NCBI RefSeq assembly: GCF_003855095.1
Contig: NZ_CP033972.1
Coordinates: 3,906,001-3,970,000 of the forward strand
Direction of reading: 5' to 3'
Length of the DNA: 64,000 nt
Origin: Gordonia insulae
GTDB lineage: Bacteria > Actinomycetota > Actinomycetes > Mycobacteriales > Mycobacteriaceae
In this document: one piece after another, positions 54,863-64,000 of the stretch
Numbering within the stretch: the first letter of the stretch is position 1
Layout of the letters: every line of letters starts with the position of its first letter
Program-made: the position numbers and the translations under genes
The notes under the pieces: generated by a model
Told to the model about the DNA's origin: nothing
What the model saw: the letters and a program-made list of their open reading frames with translations, nothing else
Databases searched by the model: none

Positions 54863-56775
54863 GGTAACAGACTGCCCTGGCCGACCACGATCGACACCGA
54901 GCCGTCCTTGCGTACCCGCGACCCGGGGGCCGGGCTCTGGCCGATGACCTTGCCGTCATCGGGGCTGGTGATCGGCACGTTGCGGCTCGATCGGGTGAGT
55001 GTGGTGTCCTCCCAGCCGGCCCCGGCGAGAGTGCCCCGGGCCTGCGCCGGCGTCTGACCGCGCAGGTTGGGCATCACGAACATGTTGCCGCGGGACACCA
55101 CGATCTGGATCGTGCTGCCCTGCTCCACCGTGACGCCGCCGTCGGGGGAACTGCTCACCACGCGACCGGCCGGCAACTCGGAGTCACCGGCGACGGTGAC
55201 CACGCGGAGGCCGACCTGCTCGAGCACCGTGCGGGCGGCATCCTCGGTCTGCCCGGTGACGTCGGGCACGGTGATCTCCTTGGGTCCGTTGCCCACATGC
55301 ACGACGACGGCGCCGTTCACCGGCGCCTCGGCTCCGGTCGGCGGCGTGGTGTTGACCACCTTGTCCTTCAGCTCACCGGTCGAGTCCACCCGATCGGTCT
55401 TCACATTCGAGAAACCGAGGACCCGCAGCGCCTCGGTCGCCTCGTCCGGCATCTTTCCGCGCAGGTCGGGCATCTTGTGGCGTTGTGGACCGGTCGAGAT
55501 GTACAGCGTGATCTCCGACCCCTCCGACGCCAGCACGTTCTCGGCGGGCGTCGACCGGGTCGCCGATCCCGCAGCGACGTCGAGGCTGGGTTCGTCGAGC
55601 TGTTTCACCCGGAATCCGGCCTTCTCGAGACTGTCGCGCGCCTGCGTCGACGGCTGACCCACCACAGTGGGCACCGGCACCTGCCGCGCGACGTCGGAAC
55701 CCCACGGCGACCACAACAGCAGTCCGGCCACCAGCACCACCACCGCCGCGACAGCACCGATCACCAGTCCGCGCATGCGTCGGCGGGGGGTCGATGCGTC
55801 ATCGTCGCCGTCGGGATCGCGACGATGCGACGTGACGGGACGTCGGGGGCCGGAATCGGTCAGTGCCCGACGCGGGCCGCTGTCCATGAACTCGGTGCGG
55901 TCCTCGTCGGACAGCAGCATGGGCGCCGACGGCTTGCCCCCGGCGAGCACCTTGATCAGGTCGGATCGCAGATCGGCGGCCGACTGATAGCGGTTGGCCG
56001 GGTTCTTGCTCATCGCCTTGAGGACCACCGAATCCAGCTCGCGCGGGATCTCCGGCCGGATCGACGACGGCCACGGCGGATCCTCGTGCACGTGCTGGTG
56101 TGCGACGGCGACCGGGGAGTCGCCGGTGAACGGTGGCTCGCCGGTCATCAGTTCGAACAGCACGCAGCCCATCGAGTAGATGTCGCTGCGCGGATCGACC
56201 TTGATGCCGCGTGCCTGCTCGGGCGAGAGGTACTGCGCGGTACCCATCACCGCGGACGTCTGCGTCATCGTCGACGTCGAATCGCTCATCGCCCGGGCGA
56301 TGCCGAAGTCCATCACCTTGACCGCGCCGGCCTTGTCGATCATCACGTTGGCCGGTTTCATGTCGCGGTGCACGATTCCGTTGCGATGGGAGAAGTCCAT
56401 CGCGGCGGCGACGTCGGCCATCCACGTCATCGCCTGCCGCGGTGACACCGGGCCGTTCGACCGCAGGACATCGCGCAACGTCTCGCCGTCGACGTACTCC
56501 ATCACGATGAACGGCAGCGGACCGTCGGGCGTCTCGGCCTCGCCGGTGTCGAAGACCTGCACGATCGTCGGATGGTTCAGCTTGGCGGCGTTCTGCGCCT
56601 CGCGCCGGAATCGCAGATAGAACGTGGGGTCGCGGGCCAGATCGGCGCGCAACACCTTGACCGCGACGTCACGATGCAGTCGGAGATCGCGCGCGAAATG
56701 CACCTCCGACATTCCGCCGAAGCCGAGTGTCTCGCCGAGCTCATAGCGATCGGACAGATGGTGGGGCGTCGACAT
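54856..56775 (-). CDS. pknB: Ser/Thr protein kinase PknB with four PASTA domains
   Basis: 639 residues from ATG 56775 (a GTG precedes it). The cytoplasmic kinase domain (about 10-275) has GFGGMSEVHFA, the VAVKVL lysine, HRDMKPANV, DFGIARA and the activation loop TMTQTSAVMGTAQYLSPEQA, with the two Thr used for autophosphorylation. A juxtamembrane basic region, one helix (about 334-354, LVIGAVAAVVVLVAGLLLW) and four PASTA repeats follow; these sense muropeptides or lipid II outside. Known targets include CwlM, MurJ, FhaB and PknA partners, several encoded in this window. It lies 102 nt after pknA in the leftward cluster. Confidence 0.97.
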   Translation of the reverse strand: MSTPHHLSDRYELGETLGFGGMSEVHFARDLRLHRDVAVKVLRADLARDPTFYLRFRREAQNAAKLNHPTIVQVFDTGEAETPDGPLPFIVMEYVDGETLRDVLRSNGPVSPRQAMTWMADVAAAMDFSHRNGIVHRDMKPANVMIDKAGAVKVMDFGIARAMSDSTSTMTQTSAVMGTAQYLSPEQARGIKVDPRSDIYSMGCVLFELMTGEPPFTGDSPVAVAHQHVHEDPPWPSSIRPEIPRELDSVVLKAMSKNPANRYQSAADLRSDLIKVLAGGKPSAPMLLSDEDRTEFMDSGPRRALTDSGPRRPVTSHRRDPDGDDDASTPRRRMRGLVIGAVAAVVVLVAGLLLWSPWGSDVARQVPVPTVVGQPSTQARDSLEKAGFRVKQLDEPSLDVAAGSATRSTPAENVLASEGSEITLYISTGPQRHKMPDLRGKMPDEATEALRVLGFSNVKTDRVDSTGELKDKVVNTTPPTGAEAPVNGAVVVHVGNGPKEITVPDVTGQTEDAARTVLEQVGLRVVTVAGDSELPAGRVVSSSPDGGVTVEQGSTIQIVVSRGNMFVMPNLRGQTPAQARGTLAGAGWEDTTLTRSSRNVPITSPDDGKVIGQSPAPGSRVRKDGSVSIVVGQGSLLPG

Positions 56776-56877
56776 CACCGTGCGCTCACCATCTTTCGCT
56801 GTTCCGATCGCGCATGGCGCCCGGCCACGCCGGACCGGGCCGTCTCTCGAACCGACACCTCACCCATTATCGCCAAC

Positions 56878-58257
56878 TCATCCGCCCGGGAGACCGGGGA
56901 TGGTGAACGTGGGGAACTGTGGCTGTTCGGCGGTCGGTGCGCCGGGGTCGGTGGTGTCCGGGACCTCGGTGGTCGTCGGCGCCTCCTCGGTCGTCGTCTC
57001 TTCCGTCGTGGTCTCCCGCGTGGTCGTGCGTTCGCGGGTCGTAGGTTCCGGCTGTTCCTCGGTGGTCTCCGGGGCCTGCGTGGTGGTCTCGGTGATCGTC
57101 GTCGTCGACGACGGTGCCGGCACCTCGGCGGGCGACGAGTTCAGGTTCAGCAGCCAATAGCCGATCAGGCCGAGCGCCGCGACCAGCAGCGCCGCGGCCA
57201 CGCCGGCCAGCACCTTCTGTCCGGTGGTCCAGCTGTTGTCGTCGGCGGGTGGCACCGGCCGGCTGGGCGGACGGCTGGTGGTGCGCGCGGTCGACGGCCG
57301 TGACGCCGACGTCCCGGTCATCGCGCGGGTCGCCGACGGTCGCATCGCGGCGGCGGCCGCAGCCCCGCCCACGGCACCCGCGGCGGCGGCTCCGGCGATG
57401 GCACCCGGCCGTGGCGGACGATGACCTGCACGGATCGCGGCGACCGCGTCGGCGAACTCACCGCCGTTGGCGTAACGCTGACGCGGATCCTTCGACAGCG
57501 TGATGTCGATCAGCTCACGCACGTTCGCCGGAACCGTCGTCGGCAGCGGCGGTGGGGTCTCGCGGATGTGCTTCATCGCGACCGTGATGGCACCGTCGCC
57601 GAGGAACGGACGGCGGCCGGTAAGGGCCTCGTATCCGACCACACCGAGCGAGTAGACGTCCGACGCCGCGGTCGCCTCGTCGCCGGTCGCCTGCTCCGGC
57701 GAGATGTACTGCGCGGTGCCCATGACCATGCCGGTCTGGGTGACCGGCGCCGAGTCCACCGCCTTGGCGATGCCGAAGTCGGTGATCTTCACCTGTCCGG
57801 TCGGCGTGATCAAGATGTTGCCGGGCTTCACGTCGCGGTGCACCAGACCCTTGGTGTGCGCCGCCTGCAACGCACGTCCGGTCTGCTCGAGCATGTCGAG
57901 ACTGTTGGTCAGTGAGAGCCGGCCCATCCGGGAGATCACCGAGTTCAGCGGCTCACCGTCGACGAGTTCCATGACCAGGTAGGCCAACGGCTCGCCGCCG
58001 CCGCGATCCGGCGTCTCGCCGTAGTCGAAGACGTTGGCGATACCCGGGTCGTTGAGCTTCGCGGTGGTCTGGGCCTCCGCGCGGAAACGTGCGGTGAATT
58101 CCGGGTCGTGCGAGTACTCGGCCTTGAGCACCTTCACGGCCACCCGCCGATTGAGCCGGGTGTCGAGTCCCTCCCACACCTGACCCATGCCACCGGTGGC
58201 GATGAGGCGCATCAGCCGGTAGCGGTCGGCGATGGTGGTGCCGCTCTGCAATGTCAT
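56878..58257 (-). CDS. pknA: Ser/Thr protein kinase PknA
   Basis: 459 residues; ATG 58257 shares one base with the pbpA stop. The kinase domain (about 10-275) has [41 protein letters not shown] and the activation loop [18 protein letters not shown]. An Ala/Gly/Thr/Pro linker leads to one helix (about residues 348-369). The external part is only ~90 residues of Thr/Glu/Pro repeats ([19 protein letters not shown]), without PASTA domains, and ends in a hydrophobic [12 protein letters not shown]. It acts with PknB in growth and division control. Confidence 0.96.
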   Translation of the reverse strand: MTLQSGTTIADRYRLMRLIATGGMGQVWEGLDTRLNRRVAVKVLKAEYSHDPEFTARFRAEAQTTAKLNDPGIANVFDYGETPDRGGGEPLAYLVMELVDGEPLNSVISRMGRLSLTNSLDMLEQTGRALQAAHTKGLVHRDVKPGNILITPTGQVKITDFGIAKAVDSAPVTQTGMVMGTAQYISPEQATGDEATAASDVYSLGVVGYEALTGRRPFLGDGAITVAMKHIRETPPPLPTTVPANVRELIDITLSKDPRQRYANGGEFADAVAAIRAGHRPPRPGAIAGAAAAGAVGGAAAAAAMRPSATRAMTGTSASRPSTARTTSRPPSRPVPPADDNSWTTGQKVLAGVAAALLVAALGLIGYWLLNLNSSPAEVPAPSSTTTITETTTQAPETTEEQPEPTTRERTTTRETTTEETTTEEAPTTTEVPDTTDPGAPTAEQPQFPTFTIPGLPGG

Positions 58258-59762
58258 CAGCTCGCACCTCCCACCAATGCGTTGATCACTGCTCGTCCGA
58301 TCGGAGCCGCCACCGTACCCCCTGTCGATGCCGGTCCGGGATCCCCGTTCTCCACGATGACGGCGACCGCGATCTGTGCGTTCGACGACGGCCCGAACGC
58401 GATGTACCAGGAGTACGGCGTCTCGGACTCGACATCGGAGGTGGCCGAGTGTTCGGCCGTGCCGGTCTTGGACGCGATCGAGACGGGACCGCCGGCACCC
58501 TGGGTGCTGCGTTCGGACTCGATCATCATCGAGGTGAGGGTGGCGGCCTGATCCGAACTGATCGGCTCGTTGATGGTGGTCGGCTGGGTGGTCTGCAGGG
58601 TCCGCAGATCCGCCGCCTGCAGCTTGTCGACCAGGTAGGGCTGCATCCGGACGCCGCCGTTGGCGACCGTGGACGCGATCATCGCCATCTGCATCGGTGT
58701 CACCCGCACGTCGCGCTGACCGATGGAGGCCTGCCCGAGTGCCGCGCGATCGGGGATCTCTCCGACGGTCGAGCGCGAGACCGGCAGCGGGGTGTCGGGC
58801 TGCTTCTCGTCGAGGCCGAAGCGTTGCGCCGTCTCACGGAACACGGTGATCGGATCCTTCATCTTGCTCGTCGTGAGATCGACGAATGCGGTGTTGCACG
58901 AATACTTGAACGCCTGCACCAGCGACACCGTGCCGCCCGACGACCCGGGGCACGTCTGGCCGCCGTAGTTGGTCAGCGAGGTCTCCGTTCCCGGCAGCAC
59001 GATCGACGGCGCCGCGGTGAGCCGGATGTCGGGAGAGATGTTGTCCCGCAACGCCGCGGCGGTGGTCACCACCTTGAACGTCGATCCCGGCGGATAGAGC
59101 TGGTTGATCGCCCGGTTCAGCATCGGGTTGTCCGTGTCACCCGGCTGATTCCAGGCCGCCCAGTTGCGTTCGCGCACATTCTGGTCGTGGCTCGCCAGTT
59201 TGTTCGGGTCGTAACTCGGTGTCGAGGCCATCGCGAGGATCTTGCCGGTGTTGGGCTGCAGGGCCACGACCGCGCCGCGGCAGCCACCCTGACATCCGTT
59301 GCGCAGTCCGTCGTAGGCGGCGCGTTGCAGCCGCGGGACGATCGTGCTGACCACGTTGCCGCCGCGCGGGTCCCGGCCGGAGAACATGTCCATGAACCGT
59401 TGGCCGAACAACCGGTCGTCGTTGCCGTTGAGGATCGAGTTCTCGTAGAGCTCCAGACCGGTACTGCCGTACTGGAACGAGTAATAGCCGGTCACCGGGG
59501 CGAACGCCTCGGCGCCGTTCGGCGGATACGTGCGCAGGAACTTGAGTCGGCTGTCGGTGGGCACCGAGACCGCCACCACGGAGCCGCCGTCGGCGGTGAT
59601 CGACCCGCGTTGACGCGCGTACTCGTCGAGCAGCACCCGGTTGTTGCGGGGATCGGCACGCAGCGCATCGGCTTTGAACACTTGCACATAGGTGGCGTTG
59701 GCGAGGAGCGCGACGATCATCAGGATGACCGCCACGGACACGCGCTGGATCGGCTTGTTCAT
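58257..59762 (-). CDS. pbpA: Class B penicillin-binding protein PbpA (transpeptidase)
   Basis: 501 residues from ATG 59762, overlapping the rodA stop by 4 nt. An N-terminal membrane anchor ([20 protein letters not shown]) is followed by the dimerisation region. The transpeptidase domain has the SxxK motif in PPGSTFKV (Ser227, Lys230), SxN as YSCN and KTG in SKTGTAEH. Four Cys around [10 protein letters not shown] and QTCPG may form disulfides outside the cell. It cross-links peptidoglycan together with the SEDS polymerase RodA encoded just upstream. Confidence 0.96.
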   Translation of the reverse strand: MNKPIQRVSVAVILMIVALLANATYVQVFKADALRADPRNNRVLLDEYARQRGSITADGGSVVAVSVPTDSRLKFLRTYPPNGAEAFAPVTGYYSFQYGSTGLELYENSILNGNDDRLFGQRFMDMFSGRDPRGGNVVSTIVPRLQRAAYDGLRNGCQGGCRGAVVALQPNTGKILAMASTPSYDPNKLASHDQNVRERNWAAWNQPGDTDNPMLNRAINQLYPPGSTFKVVTTAAALRDNISPDIRLTAAPSIVLPGTETSLTNYGGQTCPGSSGGTVSLVQAFKYSCNTAFVDLTTSKMKDPITVFRETAQRFGLDEKQPDTPLPVSRSTVGEIPDRAALGQASIGQRDVRVTPMQMAMIASTVANGGVRMQPYLVDKLQAADLRTLQTTQPTTINEPISSDQAATLTSMMIESERSTQGAGGPVSIASKTGTAEHSATSDVESETPYSWYIAFGPSSNAQIAVAVIVENGDPGPASTGGTVAAPIGRAVINALVGGAS

Positions 59763-61189
59763 CGGGTCACCACCCGCGTGGGCGCCGAGTCGATGCTCTT
59801 GGGCGGCGGCCGTTTCCGCGTGGGGTCGGGTTCCCGGGCGGCGTTGGAGATGCGGATCAGCAACGCCAGCAGGATGTAGTTCGCCAGCAGCGACGACCCG
59901 CCGTAGGAGAGGAACGGTGTGGTGAGACCGGTCAGCGGGATGAGCTTGGTGACACCACCGACCACCACGAACACCTGCACCGCGATGGTGAACGAGAGCC
60001 CGGTGGCGAGCAGTTTCCCGAAGCTGTCGCGCACGGCGATCCCGGTACGCAGGCCGCGCATCACGAAGATCAGGTACAGCACCAGGATCGCGGCCAGCCC
60101 GACCAGACCCAGCTCCTCACCGATGGTCGCGATGATGAAGTCGGTGTTGGCGAACGGCACGATGTTGGGTCGACCGGAACCCAGACCGGTGCCGAACAGG
60201 CCGCCGGTGGCGAGCCCGAACAGGCTCTGTCCGATCTGGTAGCCGGCACCGTCGAAGTCGCTGAACGGATCCCGCCAGATCTCGACACGCACCTGCAGGT
60301 GCGCGAACAGCTGGTAGGCGAGCAACGCACCGACGACGAACAGTGTCACGCCGAGCACCAGCCAGCTCGCGCGTTCGGTGGCGACGTAGACCATGGTCAG
60401 CATCGTCGAGAAGATCAGCAGCGAGCTGCCCAGGTCCGACGAGTAGGCGAGCACGGCGATGGAGACGAACCAGGCGGCGAGCAGCGGTCCGAGGTCGCGG
60501 GCGCGCGGGAAGTCCATGCCCAGGAAGTGTTTTCCCGCGGTGGTGAACAGATCACGCTTGGACACCAGGAACGCCGCGGTGAAGATGATGATGAGGATCT
60601 TGGCGAACTCGCTGGGCTGGATGGAGAAGAACGGCGTGATGATCCAGTTCTTCGATCCGTTGATCTGCGACATCGACGACGGCAGGATCGCCGGGATGAT
60701 CAGGAGGACAAGACCTCCCAGGCCCAGGGTGTATGCGTACCGCGACAGCGTCCGGTGGTCACGGATGAAGATCAGTACCGCGGCGAACACGATGATGCCC
60801 AGCACCGCCCACAGCAACTGCTGATCGGCATTGTGCGTGACGTCGGTCGTGTTGACGGTCTCGCCGGTGCGGCCGGTGCCCAGGTCGAGTCGGTGGATCA
60901 GCACCAGGCCCAGGCCGTTGAGCACGGCGACCACCGGCAGCAGCAGGGGATCGGCGTGCGGCGCGTATCGACGGACCACGAGGTGCGCCCCACCGAACAG
61001 GAGGATGTAGGCGGCAACGTATTTCGCGAGATCCCAGGTGATGCTCTGCCCCTGCGCGGCCTGCACGATGAGCAGGGCCACCGTCACCAGTCCGATGGCG
61101 AATCCGAGCAGCACGAGTTCCGCGGTCCGACCGGTCTGTTCCGGTGGCTGACGCGGTGGGGCGTGGACGGGACCCGACGGTTGGCTCAT
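59759..61189 (-). CDS. rodA: SEDS-family peptidoglycan glycosyltransferase RodA/FtsW
   Basis: 476 residues from ATG 61189, immediately after the pstP stop. About 12 helices, with the SEDS signatures [14 protein letters not shown]-like [22 protein letters not shown] and the late [17 protein letters not shown]. It polymerises lipid II into glycan strands with its partner PbpA. Short Pro-rich cytoplasmic N-terminus and basic C-terminus. The overlaps with neighbours show a single operon pstP-rodA-pbpA-pknA. Confidence 0.96.
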   Translation of the reverse strand: MSQPSGPVHAPPRQPPEQTGRTAELVLLGFAIGLVTVALLIVQAAQGQSITWDLAKYVAAYILLFGGAHLVVRRYAPHADPLLLPVVAVLNGLGLVLIHRLDLGTGRTGETVNTTDVTHNADQQLLWAVLGIIVFAAVLIFIRDHRTLSRYAYTLGLGGLVLLIIPAILPSSMSQINGSKNWIITPFFSIQPSEFAKILIIIFTAAFLVSKRDLFTTAGKHFLGMDFPRARDLGPLLAAWFVSIAVLAYSSDLGSSLLIFSTMLTMVYVATERASWLVLGVTLFVVGALLAYQLFAHLQVRVEIWRDPFSDFDGAGYQIGQSLFGLATGGLFGTGLGSGRPNIVPFANTDFIIATIGEELGLVGLAAILVLYLIFVMRGLRTGIAVRDSFGKLLATGLSFTIAVQVFVVVGGVTKLIPLTGLTTPFLSYGGSSLLANYILLALLIRISNAAREPDPTRKRPPPKSIDSAPTRVVTR

Positions 61190-62689
61190 CTAGTGGCCTC
61201 GGCAGATCTTGTTGCCGTCGCTGTCGTACTGCGCGGGTGACTGCAGCGAGGTCGTGGTCGACCCGCTGGGGGAACTCGGCTGGGTCGGTCCGGTGCCGGG
61301 CGCCGGTGCGGTCGCGGGTGTACCGGGAGCGGGTGGCGTCGGCGATGCGGTCGCCGGGCTCGGTGCCGCGCCGGGTGCCGGGGCCGGTGCGGGTGCCGGC
61401 GCGGGCAGCGGATCCGGGCACAGCGGAAGGAAATTCAGCTGTTGTACCCGATTCTGCGCATCGGCGAGCGGCATGTTCCGGATCGAGTTCCCGGTGACGG
61501 CGTTGCGGTCGAGTTCGGCGAGGTCCGAGGTCTGCAACGGCGTGCAGGTGTCGGCGGCGTCGTGGTCGGCGAACTCGATCTGCGGGTCCGCCTGGTCGAG
61601 CCCGGTGACGCAGGCCAGCTGATTGGCCGAACTGAGGTCGAGGAACAGCACCTTGTCGGGTGATCCCTGATAGATGACCACGTCACCGTCACTGGCGCCG
61701 ACGTAGTAGTTGTTGCGCACCATCGAGCGGGTGACGAAGAACCCGGCGATCAGCAGCGCGATCACCGAGACCGCGACCCCGCCCACGAGCCAGCGGCGGC
61801 GCGGATTCCGTGGCGGCGGCGTCTCATCGGCCATGATGGTGGGCCGCTGCGGCTCGGCCGCCGGCGGACGCAGCGCTGCCGCCCGTCCGGCCGCGGTGGA
61901 CGGATTCGGGGTGTAGCCCTCGTCGTCCCCGCCGGCCGCACCGCCCACGATGGGCCGGGATTCCCCGTACTCGGTGTCGACCACGTCGGCGACGATGACC
62001 GTCACGTTGTCCGGACCGCCACCGCGCAGAGCGAGTTCGATGAGGCGGTCCGCGCACTCCTTGTGGTCCGGGATGGAACCGAGGGTGTCGGCGAGCGTCT
62101 CCTCGCTGACCACATCCGACAGCCCGTCGCTGCACAACAGGTAGCGGTCACCGGCGCGGGCTTCCCGGATGGTCAGGGTCGGCTCCACCTCCTGCCCCGT
62201 GAGCGCGCGCATGATCAGCGACCGCTGCGGGTGGGTGTGCGCCTGTTCGGCGGTGATGCGACCTTCGTCGACGAGGGTCTGGACGAACGTGTCGTCGCGG
62301 GTGATCTGGGCCAGCTGGCCGTCGCGGTAGAGGTAGCCACGCGAATCGCCGATGTGGCAGAGGCCGATCCGGCTCCCGGCGAACAGGATCGCGGTGAGGG
62401 TGGTGCCCATGCCGTCGAGCTCGGGGGAGTGTTCCACCTGGGCGGCGATGGCGGCGTTGCCGCTGTGGGTGGCCCGGTCGAGCTGTGCGAGCAGGTCGCC
62501 GCCGGGCTCGTCGTCGTCGAGGTTGCGCAACGCCTGGATCACCAGCTGGCTGGCGACCTCACCGGCCGCGTGACCACCCATGCCGTCGGCCAGGGCGAGC
62601 AGACGCGCGCCGGCGTAGACGGAGTCCTCGTTGTTCGAGCGCACCAGGCCCCGGTCGCTTCGCGCGATGTAGCGCAGCACGAGTGTCAC
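61190..62689 (-). CDS. pstP: PP2C-family Ser/Thr phosphatase PstP
   Basis: 499 residues from GTG 62689, overlapping the fhaB stop (GTGA). The PP2C catalytic domain (about 1-235) has SNNEDSVYAG, ADGMGGHAAGEVAS, CHIGDSRGYL, LCSDGLSDV and GGPDNVTVIVADV, which hold the metal-binding Asp residues. A juxtamembrane linker, one helix (about 299-320, WLVGGVAVSVIALLIAGFFV) and an external domain follow, ending in a ~70-residue Pro/Ala/Thr tail. It reverses PknA/PknB phosphorylation. Confidence 0.96.
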   Translation of the reverse strand: MTLVLRYIARSDRGLVRSNNEDSVYAGARLLALADGMGGHAAGEVASQLVIQALRNLDDDEPGGDLLAQLDRATHSGNAAIAAQVEHSPELDGMGTTLTAILFAGSRIGLCHIGDSRGYLYRDGQLAQITRDDTFVQTLVDEGRITAEQAHTHPQRSLIMRALTGQEVEPTLTIREARAGDRYLLCSDGLSDVVSEETLADTLGSIPDHKECADRLIELALRGGGPDNVTVIVADVVDTEYGESRPIVGGAAGGDDEGYTPNPSTAAGRAAALRPPAAEPQRPTIMADETPPPRNPRRRWLVGGVAVSVIALLIAGFFVTRSMVRNNYYVGASDGDVVIYQGSPDKVLFLDLSSANQLACVTGLDQADPQIEFADHDAADTCTPLQTSDLAELDRNAVTGNSIRNMPLADAQNRVQQLNFLPLCPDPLPAPAPAPAPAPGAAPSPATASPTPPAPGTPATAPAPGTGPTQPSSPSGSTTTSLQSPAQYDSDGNKICRGH

Positions 62690-63156
62690 GGGCGCAGCTC
62701 GATCACGGTCTTGCCGATGCGGATCGGCGTGCTGAGCGGGACCTTGACGGCCGTGGTGACCTTCGACCGGTCGAGGTACGTGCCGTTGGTGGATCCGAGG
62801 TCCTCGACGTACCAGTCGTCGCCGCGCCGCGACAGCCGTGCATGCCGCTCGGACGCGTAGTCGTCGGTGAGGACAAGTGTCGAATCGTCGGCGCGACCGA
62901 GCAGCACCGGCTGTGTGCCGAGGGTGATGCGGGTGTTGGCCAACGCGCCGTGCGTGACGACCAGATAGCGTGCCGACCCGCGGGCGGCACGCGCACCACC
63001 GGAACGCTGACGCTTCTCGCTGCGTGTGTAGCGCGCCAGACGCGAACCACCGGCCGTGGCAATGTCGGCGCGAAGGGTGCGGATGACGGCGTAGACGAAC
63101 AGCCAGAGCAGCAGCAGGAACCCGATACGGGTCAGCTGCAGCACCAAGCCCTGCAT
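62686..63156 (-). CDS. fhaB: FHA-domain protein FhaB (FipA)
   Basis: 156 residues from ATG 63156. An N-terminal helix (LTRIGFLLLLWLFVYAVIRT) anchors it; the FHA domain (about 75-155) has LGRADDSTLVLTDDYASERHA and DLGSTNGTYLD, the phosphothreonine-binding Gly, Ser-x-x-His and Asn-Gly residues. It is the companion of FhaA and PknA/PknB in division control. The gap to fhaA (63157-63338, 182 nt) holds a GCCCGG...CCGGGC inverted repeat at about 63299-63325 and no gene. Confidence 0.95.
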   Translation of the reverse strand: MQGLVLQLTRIGFLLLLWLFVYAVIRTLRADIATAGGSRLARYTRSEKRQRSGGARAARGSARYLVVTHGALANTRITLGTQPVLLGRADDSTLVLTDDYASERHARLSRRGDDWYVEDLGSTNGTYLDRSKVTTAVKVPLSTPIRIGKTVIELRP

Positions 63157-63338
63157 TTAAGTGTTCACCTCCAGCGCCATCACGTCTCGCAGCCCGCCAT
63201 GTTCCACCCCATGCGCCGGTCGTAGAAACGGACCCGACTGCATCTTATGGGCAGACCGTGCGTTCCCCGGCATTGAGATGTGACAGTTCAGTATCAACGC
63301 CCGGCCCCGACATGGGAGACCGGGCGGATGACCCTGGA

Positions 63339-64000
63339 CTACTGGAACCGAACGGTGATGTCCGAGTGGCCGACGCGGATACGGTCGCCGTCGGCGAGCT
63401 CCCAGCTGCTGACCTGCAGGTCGTTGACCGTGGTGCCGTTGGTCGAGTTCAGATCGGTGAGCATCGCGGTGGTGCCGTCCCAGCGGATCTCCACGTGCCG
63501 GCGGGAGACGCCGGTGTCCGGGAGACGGAACTGGGCGTCCTGCCCACGGCCGATGATGTTCGATCCGTCACGCAGCTGGAAGGTGCGGTTGCTGCCGTCC
63601 TCGAGGAGCAAGGTGATCGACGCGGGAGCGTAGCCACCCGGCCGTCCGTAACCCTGGTCGTAGCCGCCCTGCCCGTAGCCGTAGCCGGGCTGCTGGGCGT
63701 AGCCCTGCTGGTAGTCGTAGCCGGGCTGCTGTGCATAGCCCTGCTGCTCGTAGCCGCCCTGCGGGTAGCCCTGCTCGTACCCCTGCTGGGCGTATCCCTG
63801 TTGGTCGTACCCGCCCTGGTAACCCTGGTCGTACCCGGGCTGTGCATAGCCCTGCTGGTCGTAGCCGCCCTGGTAGCCCTGGTCGTACCCCTGCTGGCCG
63901 TAACCGGGCTGTCCGTACCCCGGCTGTGCGTAGCCCTGGTCGTACGCCGGCTGTCCGGCGGGCGCTGCGGCGGGCTGACCGCGGTCGTAGCCGGCCTGCT
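63339..64000 (-). CDS. fhaA: FHA-domain protein FhaA, C-terminal part with Gln/Gly/Tyr-rich linker
   Basis: The frame is open to the window edge (about 220 codons; the N-terminal DUF3662 part lies outside). From the right edge it first encodes ~130 residues of imperfect G-Y-x-Q-(Q/G) units (for example [17 protein letters not shown]), then [19 protein letters not shown] and an FHA domain with [21 protein letters not shown] and DLNSTNGT. It ends with a stop at 63339. In mycobacteria FhaA binds the phosphorylated pseudokinase domain of MurJ to restrain peptidoglycan synthesis; that partner is encoded at 11.2-15.2 kb. The linker length is likely to vary because it is repetitive. Confidence 0.93.
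   Translation of the reverse strand, partial: QAGYDRGQPAAAPAGQPAYDQGYAQPGYGQPGYGQQGYDQGYQGGYDQQGYAQPGYDQGYQGGYDQQGYAQQGYEQGYPQGGYEQQGYAQQPGYDYQQGYAQQPGYGYGQGGYDQGYGRPGGYAPASITLLLEDGSNRTFQLRDGSNIIGRGQDAQFRLPDTGVSRRHVEIRWDGTTAMLTDLNSTNGTTVNDLQVSSWELADGDRIRVGHSDITVRFQ

Overview
The window is a high-GC chromosome segment carrying the replication-origin region of a mycolic-acid actinobacterium. Gene order follows the Mycobacterium/Rhodococcus/Gordonia oriC neighbourhood: pcnA, mutT4-like, DUF6049, murJ-pseudokinase, sigM, trxB, trxA, cwlM, then parB-parA-rsmG-jag-yidC-yidD-rnpA-rpmH, dnaA, dnaN, gnd, recF, dciA, gyrB, gyrA, DUF3566, tRNA-Ile, tRNA-Ala, ppiA, rhomboid, crgA, pabA and the pknB-pknA-pbpA-rodA-pstP-fhaB-fhaA cluster. 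The rhomboid after ppiA, gnd between dnaN and recF, and the protein sequences point most to Gordonia or a close relative; this is inference from remembered families, since no search was possible.

Layout. 0-5.7 kb: the end of an MFS transporter, an Asp-rich repeat protein, an EgtE-like PLP enzyme, an orphan short Phd-type antitoxin, a tetR-glpD pair, a lipid-kinase-family gene and 36-bp tandem repeats. 5.7-15.3 kb: pcnA, and the overlapping nudix-DUF6049-murJ operon. 15.3-20.1 kb: a block absent from the M. tuberculosis order (MFS/GPH transporter, PLP lyase of the sphingosine-phosphate-lyase type, fatty-acid hydroxylase, TetR with two palindromic operators). 20.1-24.6 kb: sigM, its anti-sigma factor, trxB behind a SigH-type promoter, trxA and cwlM. 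24.6-32 kb: leftward GNAT, parB, parA, rsmG, jag, yidC, yidD, rnpA and rpmH with four parS sites. 32-44.5 kb: DnaA boxes, dnaA, oriC, dnaN, gnd, recF, dciA, gyrB, gyrA and DUF3566. 44.6-50 kb: two tRNAs, then an accessory island of membrane, secreted and degenerate ATPase-like proteins that includes a broken operon end and a decayed tandem duplicate. 50-64 kb: cell-division and cell-wall signalling genes ending inside fhaA.

How the genes work together. DnaA, DnaN, RecF, DciA and gyrase serve initiation and fork progression. ParA, ParB and parS segregate the origin. YidC, YidD, RnpA, RpmH and Jag serve membrane-protein insertion and RNA or ribosome functions. CwlM, MurJ with its pseudokinase domain, FhaA/B, PknA/B, PstP, PbpA, RodA and CrgA form the Ser/Thr-phosphorylation circuit that controls peptidoglycan synthesis and division; its parts lie on both sides of oriC.

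Most notable observations: (1) gyrA as given has an apparent 1-nt deletion in a C-run within its first eight codons; (2) the tRNA-flanked island at 45.2-50.0 kb looks like the remnant of a larger operon for an unidentified envelope or transfer-like system; (3) several unexplained palindromes and repeats, including 29-bp direct repeats beside a perfect DnaA box at 53.6 kb.
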